Counted from the first letter of the stretch, positions 11,601 to 18,910 are shown. The stretch: 44,154 nt of DNA from Myxococcales bacterium (GCA_016212965.1 JACRDA010000127.1:1-44154), one strand, 5' to 3'. Notes: generated by a model not told the origin, from the sequence alone. A program made the numbers and translations.

Positions 11601-11927
11601 GAAGGCGGCGTCATGCCGCCGCACCGCCTCGGGGTCGAGCACCACCTCGTCGCCCTCGGCACCGAGGCGCGCGAGCCAGTACGCGAGCGTCCGCTCCTCG
11701 GGCGCCACGCCCGGCAGGAGCGTGGGCGCCATCTCGCGCGCCGCGCAGGTCGAGACGGCACCGGCGTCGCGCTCCCCGTCCTGGCCGGTCGCCGTGGACA
11801 GTGGGGGGGCGCCGCACGCGCCGAGCAGCGCCACGAGCGCGGCACACGACGTGGTCCGTCCTGCGGGGGCGAGCTTCGGGCGGGTGGCTCTGGTGGCGGT
11901 CATTGCGCTGGGCCGAGCGTGGGGCAT
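8649..11927 (-). CDS. Large NlpC/P60-type lipoprotein with a probable second papain-like module
   Basis: About 1,092 residues. The N-terminus carries a lipobox L-G-A-C (Cys38). SH3-like segments follow (about 180-300), then an NlpC/P60 domain with YGWGGAAGGHDCSSF (catalytic C368), PGHIMLYLG (H429) and a third His in VAHAF. This family cuts cell-wall peptide stems, usually gamma-D-Glu-diamino-acid bonds, and the order SH3b-SH3b-NlpC matches that of YkfC-like enzymes. After an Ig-like stretch (about 550-620) a second region shows DCADLPFFLRAYFGWKLRLPF (C692) and PGAVFADPYGHVLMVAGW (H about 797), which is the same Cys...His layout. The last 250 residues are unrecognised. I chose ATG 11927 because TAGGAT lies just upstream; ATG 11903 is the alternative. 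It probably acts in the periplasm on peptidoglycan. Confidence 0.8.
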   Translation of the reverse strand: MPHARPSAMTATRATRPKLAPAGRTTSCAALVALLGACGAPPLSTATGQDGERDAGAVSTCAAREMAPTLLPGVAPEERTLAYWLARLGAEGDEVVLDPEAVRRHDAAFAALAGPERLGAVDLLAPPDDAALKDEVNQPLGYLQERVQKGELVDAGGAALAASRVAALAPIATLPPLAPELRVALAPTPLRCGPDPQPFYKGPAVDLRFDRNLCTTLRPQEAVLVLGRWPNGMWLARTSYALGWLAADAALSPVVPPELAAPFARGARLRLRGEHTVAGPALGPAPAAGASPALEATLPDRTLVPLGAGEALGPLFATPQGFAAGAALSADAAVSTVRPLTRRALYTEAFGYLDTPYGWGGAAGGHDCSSFLREVFESFGLHLPRNSGAQAAYGTYTVELGGGASVAEKLARADVAARRGIALLHFPGHIMLYLGRNAAGAPRVAHAFAEYLEACPGGGDTLKQVDRVQVSDLTLGAGTARGSLGERITHLTVFAAATPAELAPSARRRPPAPLDVPVEQDCEEQPGVSVFVSPAQPTAGEPVRIVVTSGRDLGSVEIALRAPDGSRVAPEMHRQLGPPWSYWVEAEAPAKGAWIAAVGEGAAVASCKRFKVAASGAKRRAGDGAVWRPRARWSAATEELYAAFVQQLFDYGADDGRTWPNLQALLGARDRNLLHDHLGQREDERLVLEPDCADLPFFLRAYFGWKLRLPFGFHRCNRGADGRAPRCDAELVSSLEARDERDEVEAFAAFVRRTVADGVHSGTGRTPPGADASDLYPVPLAREHVRPGAVFADPYGHVLMVAGWVPQGAATPGVLVGAESQPDGTIGRRRFWQGSFLFTPDTASAGAGFKAFRPLVYRGDRVRSVDDDAIGAPFAPYSEEQYGLSAEAFYDRVQALASPLPVAPERALGAMVDALAEQAERRVLSVHAVEAHFASGGGVVDMPRGGAIFETKGAWEDFATPSRDMRLLIAVDTLLDFPASIARAPARFGIAPDAAAATAASMRHALAAALAGRRFSYRRSDGSRFELALGDLVARQKAFEVGYDPNDCAELRWGAAEGSAEAATCRRRAPAAQRARMQEYRAWFAARRRPPR

Positions 11928-11941
11928 CCCGGGCGGCGGGC

Positions 11942-11947
11942 ATCCTA
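11942..11947 (-). promoter_or_regulatory. -10-like TAGGAT upstream of the NlpC/P60 lipoprotein
   Basis: The minus-strand sequence CACCTAGGAT lies 14 bases before ATG 11927. It resembles the TAGGAT used before 7808. No clear -35 was found. Confidence 0.35.
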
Positions 11948-12027
11948 GGTGACGACGTGCGAGTGGGCCACGCATCCTGCGCCGGGCGGTCGGGCCGAGG
12001 CGGGCACGCGAGCACCCGACGCCGCGC

Positions 12028-13497
12028 TCAGCGCGCGGAGAGCACGGCGAGCTTCGCCCGCGCCTCCCGCAGTCCCGCCTCCTTCTTCTTCTTCAGCGCC
12101 GGCGTGTCGGGCAGCGCCTCGTAACCCTGCACGAGCTCCACGAACGCCTGCCTGGCGGCCTCGAGCTCGCCGGTGCGGACGAGCAAGCTCGCGCGCAGTT
12201 CCTGGTACGTCAGGCGCCGCGGTCCGTAGGCGAGCGCGATGGCGCGCTCGACGGCGGTCCGCGCCTCGGGGTAGCGCTTGAGCTGCGAGAGCACGCTCGC
12301 GTAGCGCGCCCAGGCCTCGTAGGAATCGGGCATGTCGCGCGTGCGGTCGGCGAACATGCGCACGGCGTCGTCCCCACGCCCGAGCGCGAGGTACGCCCCG
12401 AGCCGGCCGTAGTCGAAGACGGCGGCGTGGCGGGGCGAGGGAGCCCGGCGCGCCGCCTCCTCCATCAGGGCGAGCCTGCGCTCGGTCGCGGCGCGGGCCC
12501 CTGCCTTGTCGCCGCGGGCCGACAGCGCCTCGGCGAGCGTGCTGAGGGCATCGGCGCGATCGTCGACGGACGCGTCGGCAGGCGGGGCGTCGGTGTGCGC
12601 CCGCAGGCGCGCGAGCGCCTTGTCCGCGGCGCGGCCGCCCACGTTGCCGCCGACCCGCCCGGCGCACTCGAGCAGCACGTAGGAGGCGTCGGCCGGCAGC
12701 GCCGCCCCTTCGATCTCGTCGAGGTGGCGCGTGCCCACGTCGGCGCAGGAGAGCCACCTGCCGCGACGGTACTCGGCGGCGAGCCAGCCGTAGAGCACCT
12801 CGCTTCGCGCCGGCCAGTCGCGCGGGGCGCGCCGCGCGAGGTCGGCGAAGCGCTGGCTCGCGAGCTGGTACTTGCCGCCCGCCTGCGCGCGCTTGGCCTC
12901 GACGAGGCCGACCACCAGCGGGTCGGTGGAGCCCTGCCGCAGCGCCTGGCGCAGCTCCACCGCCTGGCGCACGAAGCGCCTGAGCTCCGCGACCGAGGCG
13001 GCCCCCTGCCAGTAGCCGAGGACCTGCGAGCTCTCGGGATCGAGCACCAGCAGCGTCGGCCAGACGTTGACGACGTGCTCCTTCAGGAAGGCCGCATTCT
13101 CGTCGCGGTCGGTGTCGATCGCCGCCATCACCACGTCCGCGCCGAGCGGCACCAGCGACGGGTCGGGCAGCACGTAGCTCCGCATGCTGAGGCAGGTGTG
13201 ACACCACTCGGCCCACGCCTCGACGAACACGAGCCGGCCGGTCGAGCGCGCCTCCGCGAAGGCAGCCCCCAGATCGTCCTCGACCACGGGCAGCGACACG
13301 GGCGTCGGCTCGGGCCCCTCGGGCTCCGGCACCGGCGCGGACGGCACCGGGACCGCCACCGAGGCGGTCGACGGCGCCGCCGTGTGCGCCGTGGGCGGCG
13401 CGGGGACCGGCTGCGGCGGCGAGACCGGCGCCTGCGGGTCGCATGCGGCGAGCACGGCCCCGAGCGCCACGACGAGGTGGGAGCGTGCCCGAGCCAT
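12028..13497 (-). CDS. Thioredoxin-domain lipoprotein with TPR-like repeats
   Basis: 489 residues. The signal peptide ends at lipobox L-A-A-C (Cys19), followed by a Pro/Val/Ala-rich spacer to about residue 70. A thioredoxin-fold domain then carries EAWAEWCHTC (Cys99, Cys102) and a VNVWPTLLVLD strand with the expected cis-Pro. This is closest in look to DsbD-gamma/thioredoxin_7 domains that move electrons to periplasmic partners. From about residue 200 to the end the protein is helical with TPR-like repeats (for example ARYASVLSQLKRYPEARTAVERAIAL), suggesting it docks other proteins. The start at ATG 13497 follows TGCTAGCCT by 8 bases with no Shine-Dalgarno. Likely role: thiol-disulfide exchange on envelope proteins; the partner is unknown. 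Confidence 0.8.
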   Translation of the reverse strand: MARARSHLVVALGAVLAACDPQAPVSPPQPVPAPPTAHTAAPSTASVAVPVPSAPVPEPEGPEPTPVSLPVVEDDLGAAFAEARSTGRLVFVEAWAEWCHTCLSMRSYVLPDPSLVPLGADVVMAAIDTDRDENAAFLKEHVVNVWPTLLVLDPESSQVLGYWQGAASVAELRRFVRQAVELRQALRQGSTDPLVVGLVEAKRAQAGGKYQLASQRFADLARRAPRDWPARSEVLYGWLAAEYRRGRWLSCADVGTRHLDEIEGAALPADASYVLLECAGRVGGNVGGRAADKALARLRAHTDAPPADASVDDRADALSTLAEALSARGDKAGARAATERRLALMEEAARRAPSPRHAAVFDYGRLGAYLALGRGDDAVRMFADRTRDMPDSYEAWARYASVLSQLKRYPEARTAVERAIALAYGPRRLTYQELRASLLVRTGELEAARQAFVELVQGYEALPDTPALKKKKEAGLREARAKLAVLSAR

Positions 13498-13505
13498 CCG
13501 CGACA

Positions 13506-13514
13506 AGGCTAGCA
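13506..13514 (-). promoter_or_regulatory. Extended -10 box TGCTAGCCT for the thioredoxin-TPR gene
   Basis: TGCTAGCCT, 8 bases, then ATG 13497 on the minus strand. The same nonamer with the same spacing precedes ATG 22048 on the plus strand. The box lies in the 19-base gap after the stop of the upstream membrane-protein gene, so it gives an internal promoter. Confidence 0.5.
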
Positions 13515-13516
13515 CG

Positions 13517-14773
13517 TCAGTCGGCGGGGGCCGGCTCGGGCAGCGCCGCGACGGCGCCCGCCCCGACGCGTGCCGGCGCGCGGTGCTGCAGCGTCCCGAG
13601 CGCACCGAGCAGGGCCTGTCGCCAGCGTCGGGCGGCGCGGTCGCTCGGGAGCCGGCCGAGCGAGTAGGGACCCAGGTGCGCCGAGCGCGCCACGAGCTCG
13701 TGCGCGGCCGCGACCTCGAGGTCGGTGACCTCCGCCATGGCGAACGCGGCGCCGAAGCGCCCGGACGGAAAGGCGTCGACCGCCCCGGCGCGGCTCGCCC
13801 ACGGGGCGAAGAGCGCGCGGTCCGCGCCGAGCGACAGCAGGGCCACGCTGGCGGCACGGTAGCGCAGCGCGAAGTGTGCGATCGTCCCGAAGGTGTAGAT
13901 GCCCACGGTGAGCACCACGGCGCCGGCGCCGTAGCCGATGACGCCCGGGTAGCTCGGCGCCGCGAAGCTCTGCGCCATGAGGTACCAGCACGGGCCCGCC
14001 GCCAGGAGGGACGCCACCGCGAGCGCGAGGTAGAGCACCGCCGTCTCGCGCGGGCCGCGGCTCGTGTGATCGCGCAGCACCACGAGCTCGCCCTCGTGCG
14101 CCACGCTCCAGGGCGCGAGCTCGCGGGCCGTCAGGCGCGGCTCCCCCCGGTCGGGCGCGCCCTCGTCCCCCGCCTGCTCGGCGCGGGCCCGCTCGCGCAC
14201 GCTCGCATCCACGACGAGCGGCACGGCGAGCCGTTCGGCCGCGGCGCCGGCGACCCGCAGCGCGAGCTCCGCGGCCGCACTCGCCGCGGCGCGCTCCGCT
14301 TGCGCGAGGACGAGGCGGCGCGTCGCCCCCGCCTCGCCGGTGGGCGCGAGCTCGAGCGTCACCGCGACGAGCCAGCGCCGCGCGTGACACCGCTGCGAAG
14401 TACAGCACGGGCGCTCCACGAGCGAGGCCACGACGGAGCCGACCGCCACCCGGACCCGGGCGCCCTGCCCCTCGGGCCCGAGCGCCAGCCCCTCGGCATC
14501 GAGCCGAGCCCAGCGCGGCGCTCGCGGCTCGGGACCGTACAGGTCGCCTACGCCGCCCGGCGCGGGCGCCGCCAGGGGCTCGGTTCGGTCGCCACCGGCG
14601 GGCGCGACGGGCGGCGTCAGCAACCGCAACAGCACCGGGCCGGGCTCCGAGAAGGCGCGGTCCATCACCGCAGCGTCGAGCCACGCGTCCCAAGCGACCG
14701 CGTCCGGAGGAAACTCGAGGACCTCGAGCGCGCGCAGGGTGGCGCCCTCGAGTGCTGCGCTGGATCGGCTCAT
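13517..14773 (-). CDS. Membrane protein of unknown function
   Basis: 418 residues with no family I recognise. The N-terminal 240 residues look soluble and include a Cys/Arg cluster (PCCTSQRCHARR) that could bind metal, and a long Ala-rich helix. Two transmembrane helices follow (AVLYLALAVASLLAAGPCWYLM and the stretch starting VIGYGAGAVVLTVG, about residues 265-320). The C-terminal 100 residues are soluble and Ala/Arg-rich. The layout resembles 16307-18034 (soluble domain, paired helices, soluble domain), but I see no clear sequence similarity between them. The start at ATG 14773 is 8 bases after TAGAGC. Codon bias supports it as real. Confidence 0.65.
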   Translation of the reverse strand: MSRSSAALEGATLRALEVLEFPPDAVAWDAWLDAAVMDRAFSEPGPVLLRLLTPPVAPAGGDRTEPLAAPAPGGVGDLYGPEPRAPRWARLDAEGLALGPEGQGARVRVAVGSVVASLVERPCCTSQRCHARRWLVAVTLELAPTGEAGATRRLVLAQAERAAASAAAELALRVAGAAAERLAVPLVVDASVRERARAEQAGDEGAPDRGEPRLTARELAPWSVAHEGELVVLRDHTSRGPRETAVLYLALAVASLLAAGPCWYLMAQSFAAPSYPGVIGYGAGAVVLTVGIYTFGTIAHFALRYRAASVALLSLGADRALFAPWASRAGAVDAFPSGRFGAAFAMAEVTDLEVAAAHELVARSAHLGPYSLGRLPSDRAARRWRQALLGALGTLQHRAPARVGAGAVAALPEPAPAD

Positions 14774-14781
14774 GAGGCCCC

Positions 14782-14787
14782 GCTCTA
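14782..14787 (-). promoter_or_regulatory. -10-like TAGAGC before the membrane protein
   Basis: TAGAGC followed by 8 bases and ATG 14773 on the minus strand. It matches the leaderless layout of this window but lacks the final T, so it is a weaker member. Confidence 0.3.
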
Positions 14788-14830
14788 GATCGGCGGCAGC
14801 GGGCTGTGAACTGCAGAGCTACGTGGCCGC

Positions 14831-16195
14831 TCAGGATGTGCGCCGGCGGCGGCGCGCCAGACCGAGCGCGACGCCGGCGGCCGCCACCCATGCGAGCCCG
14901 CTCGCGCCGCGCGAGCCCGCGCCGAGGCTGCAGGAGGCGCTCGCGACCGTGCCGGTGTAGTTCTGATCCGGGGTGTCGCCCGCGACCCAGCTGTCGCCGC
15001 CCGCGCCGTTCGCGCCCGGGCCACCGGCGCCCGTCCCGGAGCCACCGGCACCCGTGGTCGTCGTGGTCGTGGTCGTGGTCGTGGTCGTCGTGGTGCTGCT
15101 GCTCGTCGGGTTGATGCCGCCCTGACACATCGAGTCGCTGCCGCACTCGGCCTGGCAACCGGTCGTGCACACGCAATCGAAGATGGCGTTGAAGAGCTGG
15201 TAGCCGGTCGGGTGCTGGTTCACGCACTGCTGCTGGCAGGCCGCCGTGGAGCAGCCCTGCAGGCAGGTGTTGAGCTGGGAGCAGTCGGTGTTCGCGAAGC
15301 ACGCGTCCACCTGGCTCGAGCACGCGCCGACACCGCTCGTGGCGGCCTCGAAGCACTGGTTGCAGGTGAGCTGCCCCTGAGGCGAGCCGTTGATGTAGGG
15401 GATGATGAACGTGTTGTAGACCGCGCTCACGCGCCCGCTCACGCCGCCCGCGGTGCAGTCGTTGCTCGTGATGTACGAGGTCACCCCGGCCGCGAGCTCC
15501 GGACCCGTCGTCGTGAGCTGGGTCCCGCCGGAGTCGCCGAAGCAGGTGCCCGTGCCCGGGTCCTCGTAGGCGATGGTGAGGGAGGTCACGTCCTGCAGGG
15601 TGCCGGTGACGTGGCGGCGCTGGGTGTTGTTCGAGTTCGGGTAGCTCGTCATGCCGTAGCCGACGTGCAGCACCTGCTGGCCGACCGCGAGGTTGTCCTG
15701 AGCGGGCGTCATGGCCGGGATGACGGGCGTCGCGCCGCCCACGCCGACGATGCGCACCATCGCGAAGTCGAAGACGGCCTGGTTGTAGCCGTTGTGCGCC
15801 TGGTAGTCGTCGATGTTGTAGATGATGGCGCTGCCGGCGTTGTAGTCGTTGCCCTGCGCCACGACGCTGAGATCGGCCCCGACGCAGTGCGCGGCGGTGA
15901 GCACGTAGCCGAAGTTCGCGTCCTTGTGCACGATGGTGCCGCTGCAGGCGCTGTTCTGCGACAGGACGGCGACCACGCCCTGGTGCGTCGTGTCGAGCTG
16001 GCCGCCGATGATCCCGTCGCTCGCGACCGCCACCCGGTCGCGCAGGGCGCGCAGGCGCGGGTCCGTGGCGCGATCCGAGCAACCGACGGACGTGACGGCC
16101 GCCACGACGCCGAGCGCCGTCAGGACGATGGGGCGCCAGGCGACCTCGGCGCAGTCGAGCCCAAGCGCCGGACGGGACGGGAAGAAGCGAGCCAT
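14831..16195 (-). CDS. Secreted trypsin-like serine protease with MYXO-CTERM-like tail
   Basis: 454 residues. The N-terminus has a hydrophobic export segment ending near Cys39 (SVGC, an imperfect lipobox). An S1 peptidase domain opens with an IIGG activation site (62-65), and the triad is visible as TAAHC (H103), VFDFAMVRI (D143) and CFGDSGG (S222). A Cys-rich region follows (about 280-380, with many C-x3-C and C-x4-C spacings), then 14 consecutive Thr, a Gly/Ala linker, and a tail of Cys-Ser-Leu-Gly, a hydrophobic helix and RRRRR. That tail is the MYXO-CTERM pattern used for surface sorting in myxobacteria. GGAGG lies 7 bases before ATG 16195, and GATAAT is upstream. It is probably a surface or extracellular protease synthesised as a zymogen. 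Confidence 0.88.
   Translation of the reverse strand: MARFFPSRPALGLDCAEVAWRPIVLTALGVVAAVTSVGCSDRATDPRLRALRDRVAVASDGIIGGQLDTTHQGVVAVLSQNSACSGTIVHKDANFGYVLTAAHCVGADLSVVAQGNDYNAGSAIIYNIDDYQAHNGYNQAVFDFAMVRIVGVGGATPVIPAMTPAQDNLAVGQQVLHVGYGMTSYPNSNNTQRRHVTGTLQDVTSLTIAYEDPGTGTCFGDSGGTQLTTTGPELAAGVTSYITSNDCTAGGVSGRVSAVYNTFIIPYINGSPQGQLTCNQCFEAATSGVGACSSQVDACFANTDCSQLNTCLQGCSTAACQQQCVNQHPTGYQLFNAIFDCVCTTGCQAECGSDSMCQGGINPTSSSTTTTTTTTTTTTTTGAGGSGTGAGGPGANGAGGDSWVAGDTPDQNYTGTVASASCSLGAGSRGASGLAWVAAAGVALGLARRRRRTS
15053..15094 (-). repeat. 14-codon poly-Thr tract of CGT/GGT units
   Basis: Fourteen consecutive ACG/ACC codons (CGT/GGT on the plus strand) encode a Thr linker between the Cys-rich region and the C-terminal sorting tail of the protease. 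The low-complexity DNA could change length by slippage without frameshift. Confidence 0.9.
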
Positions 16196-16227
16196 GCTGT
16201 GCCTCCGCAAGTACGGACTACCGGGCC

Positions 16228-16233
16228 ATTATC
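16228..16233 (-). promoter_or_regulatory. Probable -10 GATAAT of the serine protease gene
   Basis: GATAAT on the minus strand, with TTGCTT 17 bases upstream as a possible -35. It lies about 32 bases before ATG 16195. It is one of few near-consensus sigma-70-like pairs in the window and leaves room for the GGAGG leader. Confidence 0.45.
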
Positions 16234-16306
16234 GGGACGGCCCCGGCGCGAAGCAAGCGAGCCCGCTCCGGGCGCACAAATCCAGCCGTGCGGCGCAGCG
16301 CGTGGG

Positions 16307-18034
16307 TCACGGGACGATCGGCTCGGCGACGACCTCGGCGGGCGCGCCGCCGTCGTCGAGGGGCAGCGTCACCTCGAGCCCGCGGCCGGGGTAGAACAGA
16401 TCCTCGAGCCGCCACGCGCGCGCCTTTCCCCCGATCTCGCGGAGCGCGACGCCCCGGACGAGCTCGCCCGTGCCGTTGTGCAGACACGCGACGAAGGAGC
16501 TCGGTCCGACGCGCACGTCACACACCGAGAGCGGCCGCGCCACGCGCTCGAGCTCGGCGACGAGCGCCGCGTACTTGCCGCCGTCGCCGAGCGCACCGAG
16601 CACCTCGGCCGCGCGCGCGTCGCCGAGGTAGCGGAGCAGCATGGCGGCGTGGAGGCGCACCTCGGGGAGCTTGGCCCGACCGAGCGCCGCGAGCTTGTCG
16701 GCGCTGGCGGGCACGAGCTCGCCCGGAGCGGCGGCCGCCAGGAGCGGCGTCTCGATGCGGAGCTCGGTGCCCTGGCCCTTGAGGCGCCACTTGACCGCCT
16801 CACCGGGCCCGAGCTTCGGCCAATACATGCCGCGCTCGACGAAGCCCACGCGCTCGCCGCGCGCGTTGCGGCGCGCGAACGTGAGGACGGCGGTCACGGG
16901 GGCGAGCGGGGTCGTGCCGTTGTTCACGGCCGCCACCTCGAGCTCGAGCCGCGGAGCGCGCGGCGCCCGCGCGCCGCGCCGCCCGGGCGCGTCGTCGAGC
17001 TTCACGCGCACGTCGACGCCGGGCTCGAGCCACGGGCCGTCGATGTCACCGCGCCGCGGGACCACCAGGAACGAGAGCTGCGGGAGCCCGTCGCGCCACA
17101 CGGGCGAGTCGGGTCGACCGCACGCGCAGCCCGGGTGCGACGGCACGAGCGCCGCGGCCGCGGTCTCGACGAGCTCGCCCGCGCCGGCGAGGGCCCCCGA
17201 ACGCGCGCTCGCCACCGGCAGCTCGACCGCCCGCACGACGCCGTAGCGCCCGAGCGCTACCGCGAGCGCCACGGCGCCGCCCACCGCGACCGCCGACGCG
17301 AGCAAGGCGCGGGGCCGTACGCTCGTGCCGAGGAGCCGCCAGAAGGCGCCGAGCGCCCCGGGCAGCGGGAGCTCACCGGCCTCGCCGCCGTCGGGCACGA
17401 AGTCGAGCGCCGAAGGCTCGAGCGGCAACGGCTCGAGGCCGAGGCGCGCACCGAGGTCGCGCTCGAAGCGCCGCGCGAGCAGCTGCGACAGCGGCCCCCC
17501 CCCCGTGAGCCACGCGCCGAGCCGGCGGAGCGCCGCGAAGGCGACGAGCGCCGCCACGAGGGCCACGGCGCCGAGTCCGACCACGCCGCTGGCGAGCGAG
17601 CGCGGAACGAGCGCCACGGCGGCGCCCGCGAGGACCGGCGGCACCACCCAGCCGAGCGCGCCGACGAGCCGGCCCGACCACAGCCGCGCCAGGAGCGCGC
17701 CGGCGGGCTGGCGGCCGAAGCGCGCGAGGGCGAAGCGGTTGAAGGGCCGCGCGACGCGCGGATCGAGCTCGAGGTGCAGGTGCGGCCCGCGCCGCACGAG
17801 CGCTCGCACGGCCGAGTACGGCACCGACATACGCACGGACTGGCCGAGGCCCGGGAGCACGAAGCCCGAGGCGAAACGCCCCACGCGGCAGAGCTCGATG
17901 ACGAGCGCCTCACGGCCGAGCGCGAGCCGCACGATGCCGACGGCATTCGCCGGTGGCGCCGCGCACGCGATCGCCCCGACCGCGCGCGGGCGCGCTGCCG
18001 CCGGGGGCTCGATCGCGGGCTGTGCCGAGGCCAT
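16307..18034 (-). CDS. Multi-pass membrane protein of unknown function
   Basis: 575 residues with no recognised family. The N-terminal 110 residues are a soluble beta-rich section that could be a PilZ-like barrel, but the PilZ RxxxR and D/NxSxxG motifs are absent, so I do not name it. Hydrophobic helices lie near residues 145-195 and 250-275. The C-terminal 300 residues are predicted outside the hydrophobic core. They contain a GCACGRPDSP Cys pair, a beta-rich stretch (VRVKLDD..., LELEVAAVNNGTTPLAPVTAVLTF, typical of an Ig-like fold) and a HEAT-like helical stretch (AALGRAKLPEVRLHAAMLLRYLGD). The start at ATG 18034 follows TGCTACCTT by 9 bases with no Shine-Dalgarno. It is divergent from the FKBP gene. 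Confidence 0.65.
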   Translation of the reverse strand: MASAQPAIEPPAAARPRAVGAIACAAPPANAVGIVRLALGREALVIELCRVGRFASGFVLPGLGQSVRMSVPYSAVRALVRRGPHLHLELDPRVARPFNRFALARFGRQPAGALLARLWSGRLVGALGWVVPPVLAGAAVALVPRSLASGVVGLGAVALVAALVAFAALRRLGAWLTGGGPLSQLLARRFERDLGARLGLEPLPLEPSALDFVPDGGEAGELPLPGALGAFWRLLGTSVRPRALLASAVAVGGAVALAVALGRYGVVRAVELPVASARSGALAGAGELVETAAAALVPSHPGCACGRPDSPVWRDGLPQLSFLVVPRRGDIDGPWLEPGVDVRVKLDDAPGRRGARAPRAPRLELEVAAVNNGTTPLAPVTAVLTFARRNARGERVGFVERGMYWPKLGPGEAVKWRLKGQGTELRIETPLLAAAAPGELVPASADKLAALGRAKLPEVRLHAAMLLRYLGDARAAEVLGALGDGGKYAALVAELERVARPLSVCDVRVGPSSFVACLHNGTGELVRGVALREIGGKARAWRLEDLFYPGRGLEVTLPLDDGGAPAEVVAEPIVP

Positions 18035-18043
18035 GGGCCGGTG

Positions 18044-18052
18044 AAGGTAGCA
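18044..18052 (-). promoter_or_regulatory. Extended -10 box TGCTACCTT before the membrane protein
   Basis: TGCTACCTT, 9 bases, then ATG 18034 on the minus strand, with no ribosome-binding site between. It fits the leaderless pattern. Confidence 0.5.
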
Positions 18053-18113
18053 GGTCGGGCGGCGCGCCGTCACGCGCCGTGGCCGAGCCGGCGCGGGGCG
18101 CGCGGCGAAAGGG

Positions 18114-18141
18114 TTGACACCGCGCCGCCGCTGCCTAGAAG
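18114..18141 (+). promoter_or_regulatory. Sigma-70-like promoter of the FKBP lipoprotein
   Basis: A perfect -35 TTGACA (18114-18119) is followed by a 16-base spacer and TAGAAG (18136-18141). ATG 18157 begins 15 bases later. This is the clearest housekeeping-type promoter in the window. Confidence 0.6.
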
Positions 18142-18156
18142 AGGCTGCGAACCACC

Positions 18157-18771
18157 ATGCATTCGACCCCACCCCTGCCCGTGCTCGCCGCGCTCGCCTT
18201 CGCCTCGCTGACCGCCTGCGGTGACAGGGTGCCCGAGCCCGACCGCCAGGTGCGCTCCGCGGCGCCGAGCGCCTCGGTCGCGATCCCGACGAAGCTCGTC
18301 ACCGAGGATCTCAAGGTCGGCTCGGGCCCCGCCGCCCAGAAGGGCGACACCGTGAAGGTGCGCTACACCGGTTGGCTGCTCCGCACCCACTTCCGCTTCG
18401 ACGGCAACGAGGACGGCAAGGGCGAGCCCATGGCGGTGACGATCGGCGAGAGCGACGTCATCAAGGGCTGGCACGAGGGGCTCGTCGGCATGCAGGCGGG
18501 GGGGCGGCGCAAGCTCACGATCCCGGCGGATCTGGCCTATGGAGCGGCGGGCAGGCCGCCCAAGATCCCGAAGGACGCGCCCCTGCTCTTCGAGATCGAG
18601 CTCGTGTCGATCGAGCCGAAGGGCGCGCCGGCGGGGTCCGGCAGCGCGTCCGCGAGCGCATCGGCCGCCGCGTCCGGTGCCCCGGCGGCCTCGGGCGCCC
18701 CGGCCGCGTCCGCCGCTCCGGCCGCGTCGGCCGCTCCGGCCGCGACGGCCGCGCCGAAGGCGAGCAAGTAG
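18157..18771 (+). CDS. FKBP-type peptidyl-prolyl isomerase lipoprotein
   Basis: 204 residues. The signal peptide ends in lipobox L-T-A-C (Cys21). An FKBP domain (about 50-150) has the family's marker segments: KGDTVKVRYTGWL, FD, VIKGWHEGLVGMQAGGRRKLTIP, LAYG and the closing LLFEIELVSIE. FKBPs speed cis-trans isomerisation of X-Pro bonds; as an envelope lipoprotein it would assist folding of periplasmic or outer-membrane proteins. The last 50 residues are an Ala/Ser/Pro tail of near-repeats (APAAS), probably a flexible linker that may reach through the wall. One insertion (RFDGNEDGKGE) enlarges the loop before the Phe/Asp pocket residues. It has a near-consensus promoter and ends just before a structured repeat element that separates it from a convergent gene. 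Confidence 0.9.
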   Translation: MHSTPPLPVLAALAFASLTACGDRVPEPDRQVRSAAPSASVAIPTKLVTEDLKVGSGPAAQKGDTVKVRYTGWLLRTHFRFDGNEDGKGEPMAVTIGESDVIKGWHEGLVGMQAGGRRKLTIPADLAYGAAGRPPKIPKDAPLLFEIELVSIEPKGAPAGSGSASASASAAASGAPAASGAPAASAAPAASAAPAATAAPKASK

Positions 18772-18775
18772 AGAA

Positions 18776-18902
18776 GTCGTCAGTTGTCAGTTGTCAGTCA
18801 AGGCACCCCGCGCGAGCCTGACGGTCACCGCGAGCAGCTCGGAGCGCCGCTCCGATCTCGGACTGACAACTGACGACTGACAACTGACAACTCACAACTG
18901 AC
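18776..18902. repeat. 7-bp tandem repeat element with inverted arms
   Basis: The left arm (18776-18799) contains GTTGTCA-type heptamers. The right arm (18861-18902) is six heptamers of the form (A/G)ACTGAC, one of them AACTCAC. The left arm is complementary to the first 24 bases of the right arm with 2 mismatches. A 61-base centre holds a perfect hairpin, TCGGAGC-GCC-GCTCCGA (18839-18855). The element is much more AT-rich than its surroundings and lies exactly between convergent genes. It looks like a dispersed short tandem repeat family and could form a large cruciform or act as a bidirectional terminator. Confidence 0.85.
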
Positions 18903-18910
18903 CGAGGGTG

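Noticed and set aside
8619..11948. Long plus-strand open frame opposite the NlpC/P60 gene
   Set aside because: Its translation is Arg/Ala/Gly-rich with no domain, while the minus-strand frame carries lipobox and peptidase motifs.
16307..16660. PilZ domain in the N-terminal part of the membrane protein
   Set aside because: The RxxxR and D/NxSxxG motifs needed for c-di-GMP binding are not visible.
18776..18902. CRISPR array
   Set aside because: Units are 7 bases in direct tandem without spacers, and there are no cas genes.
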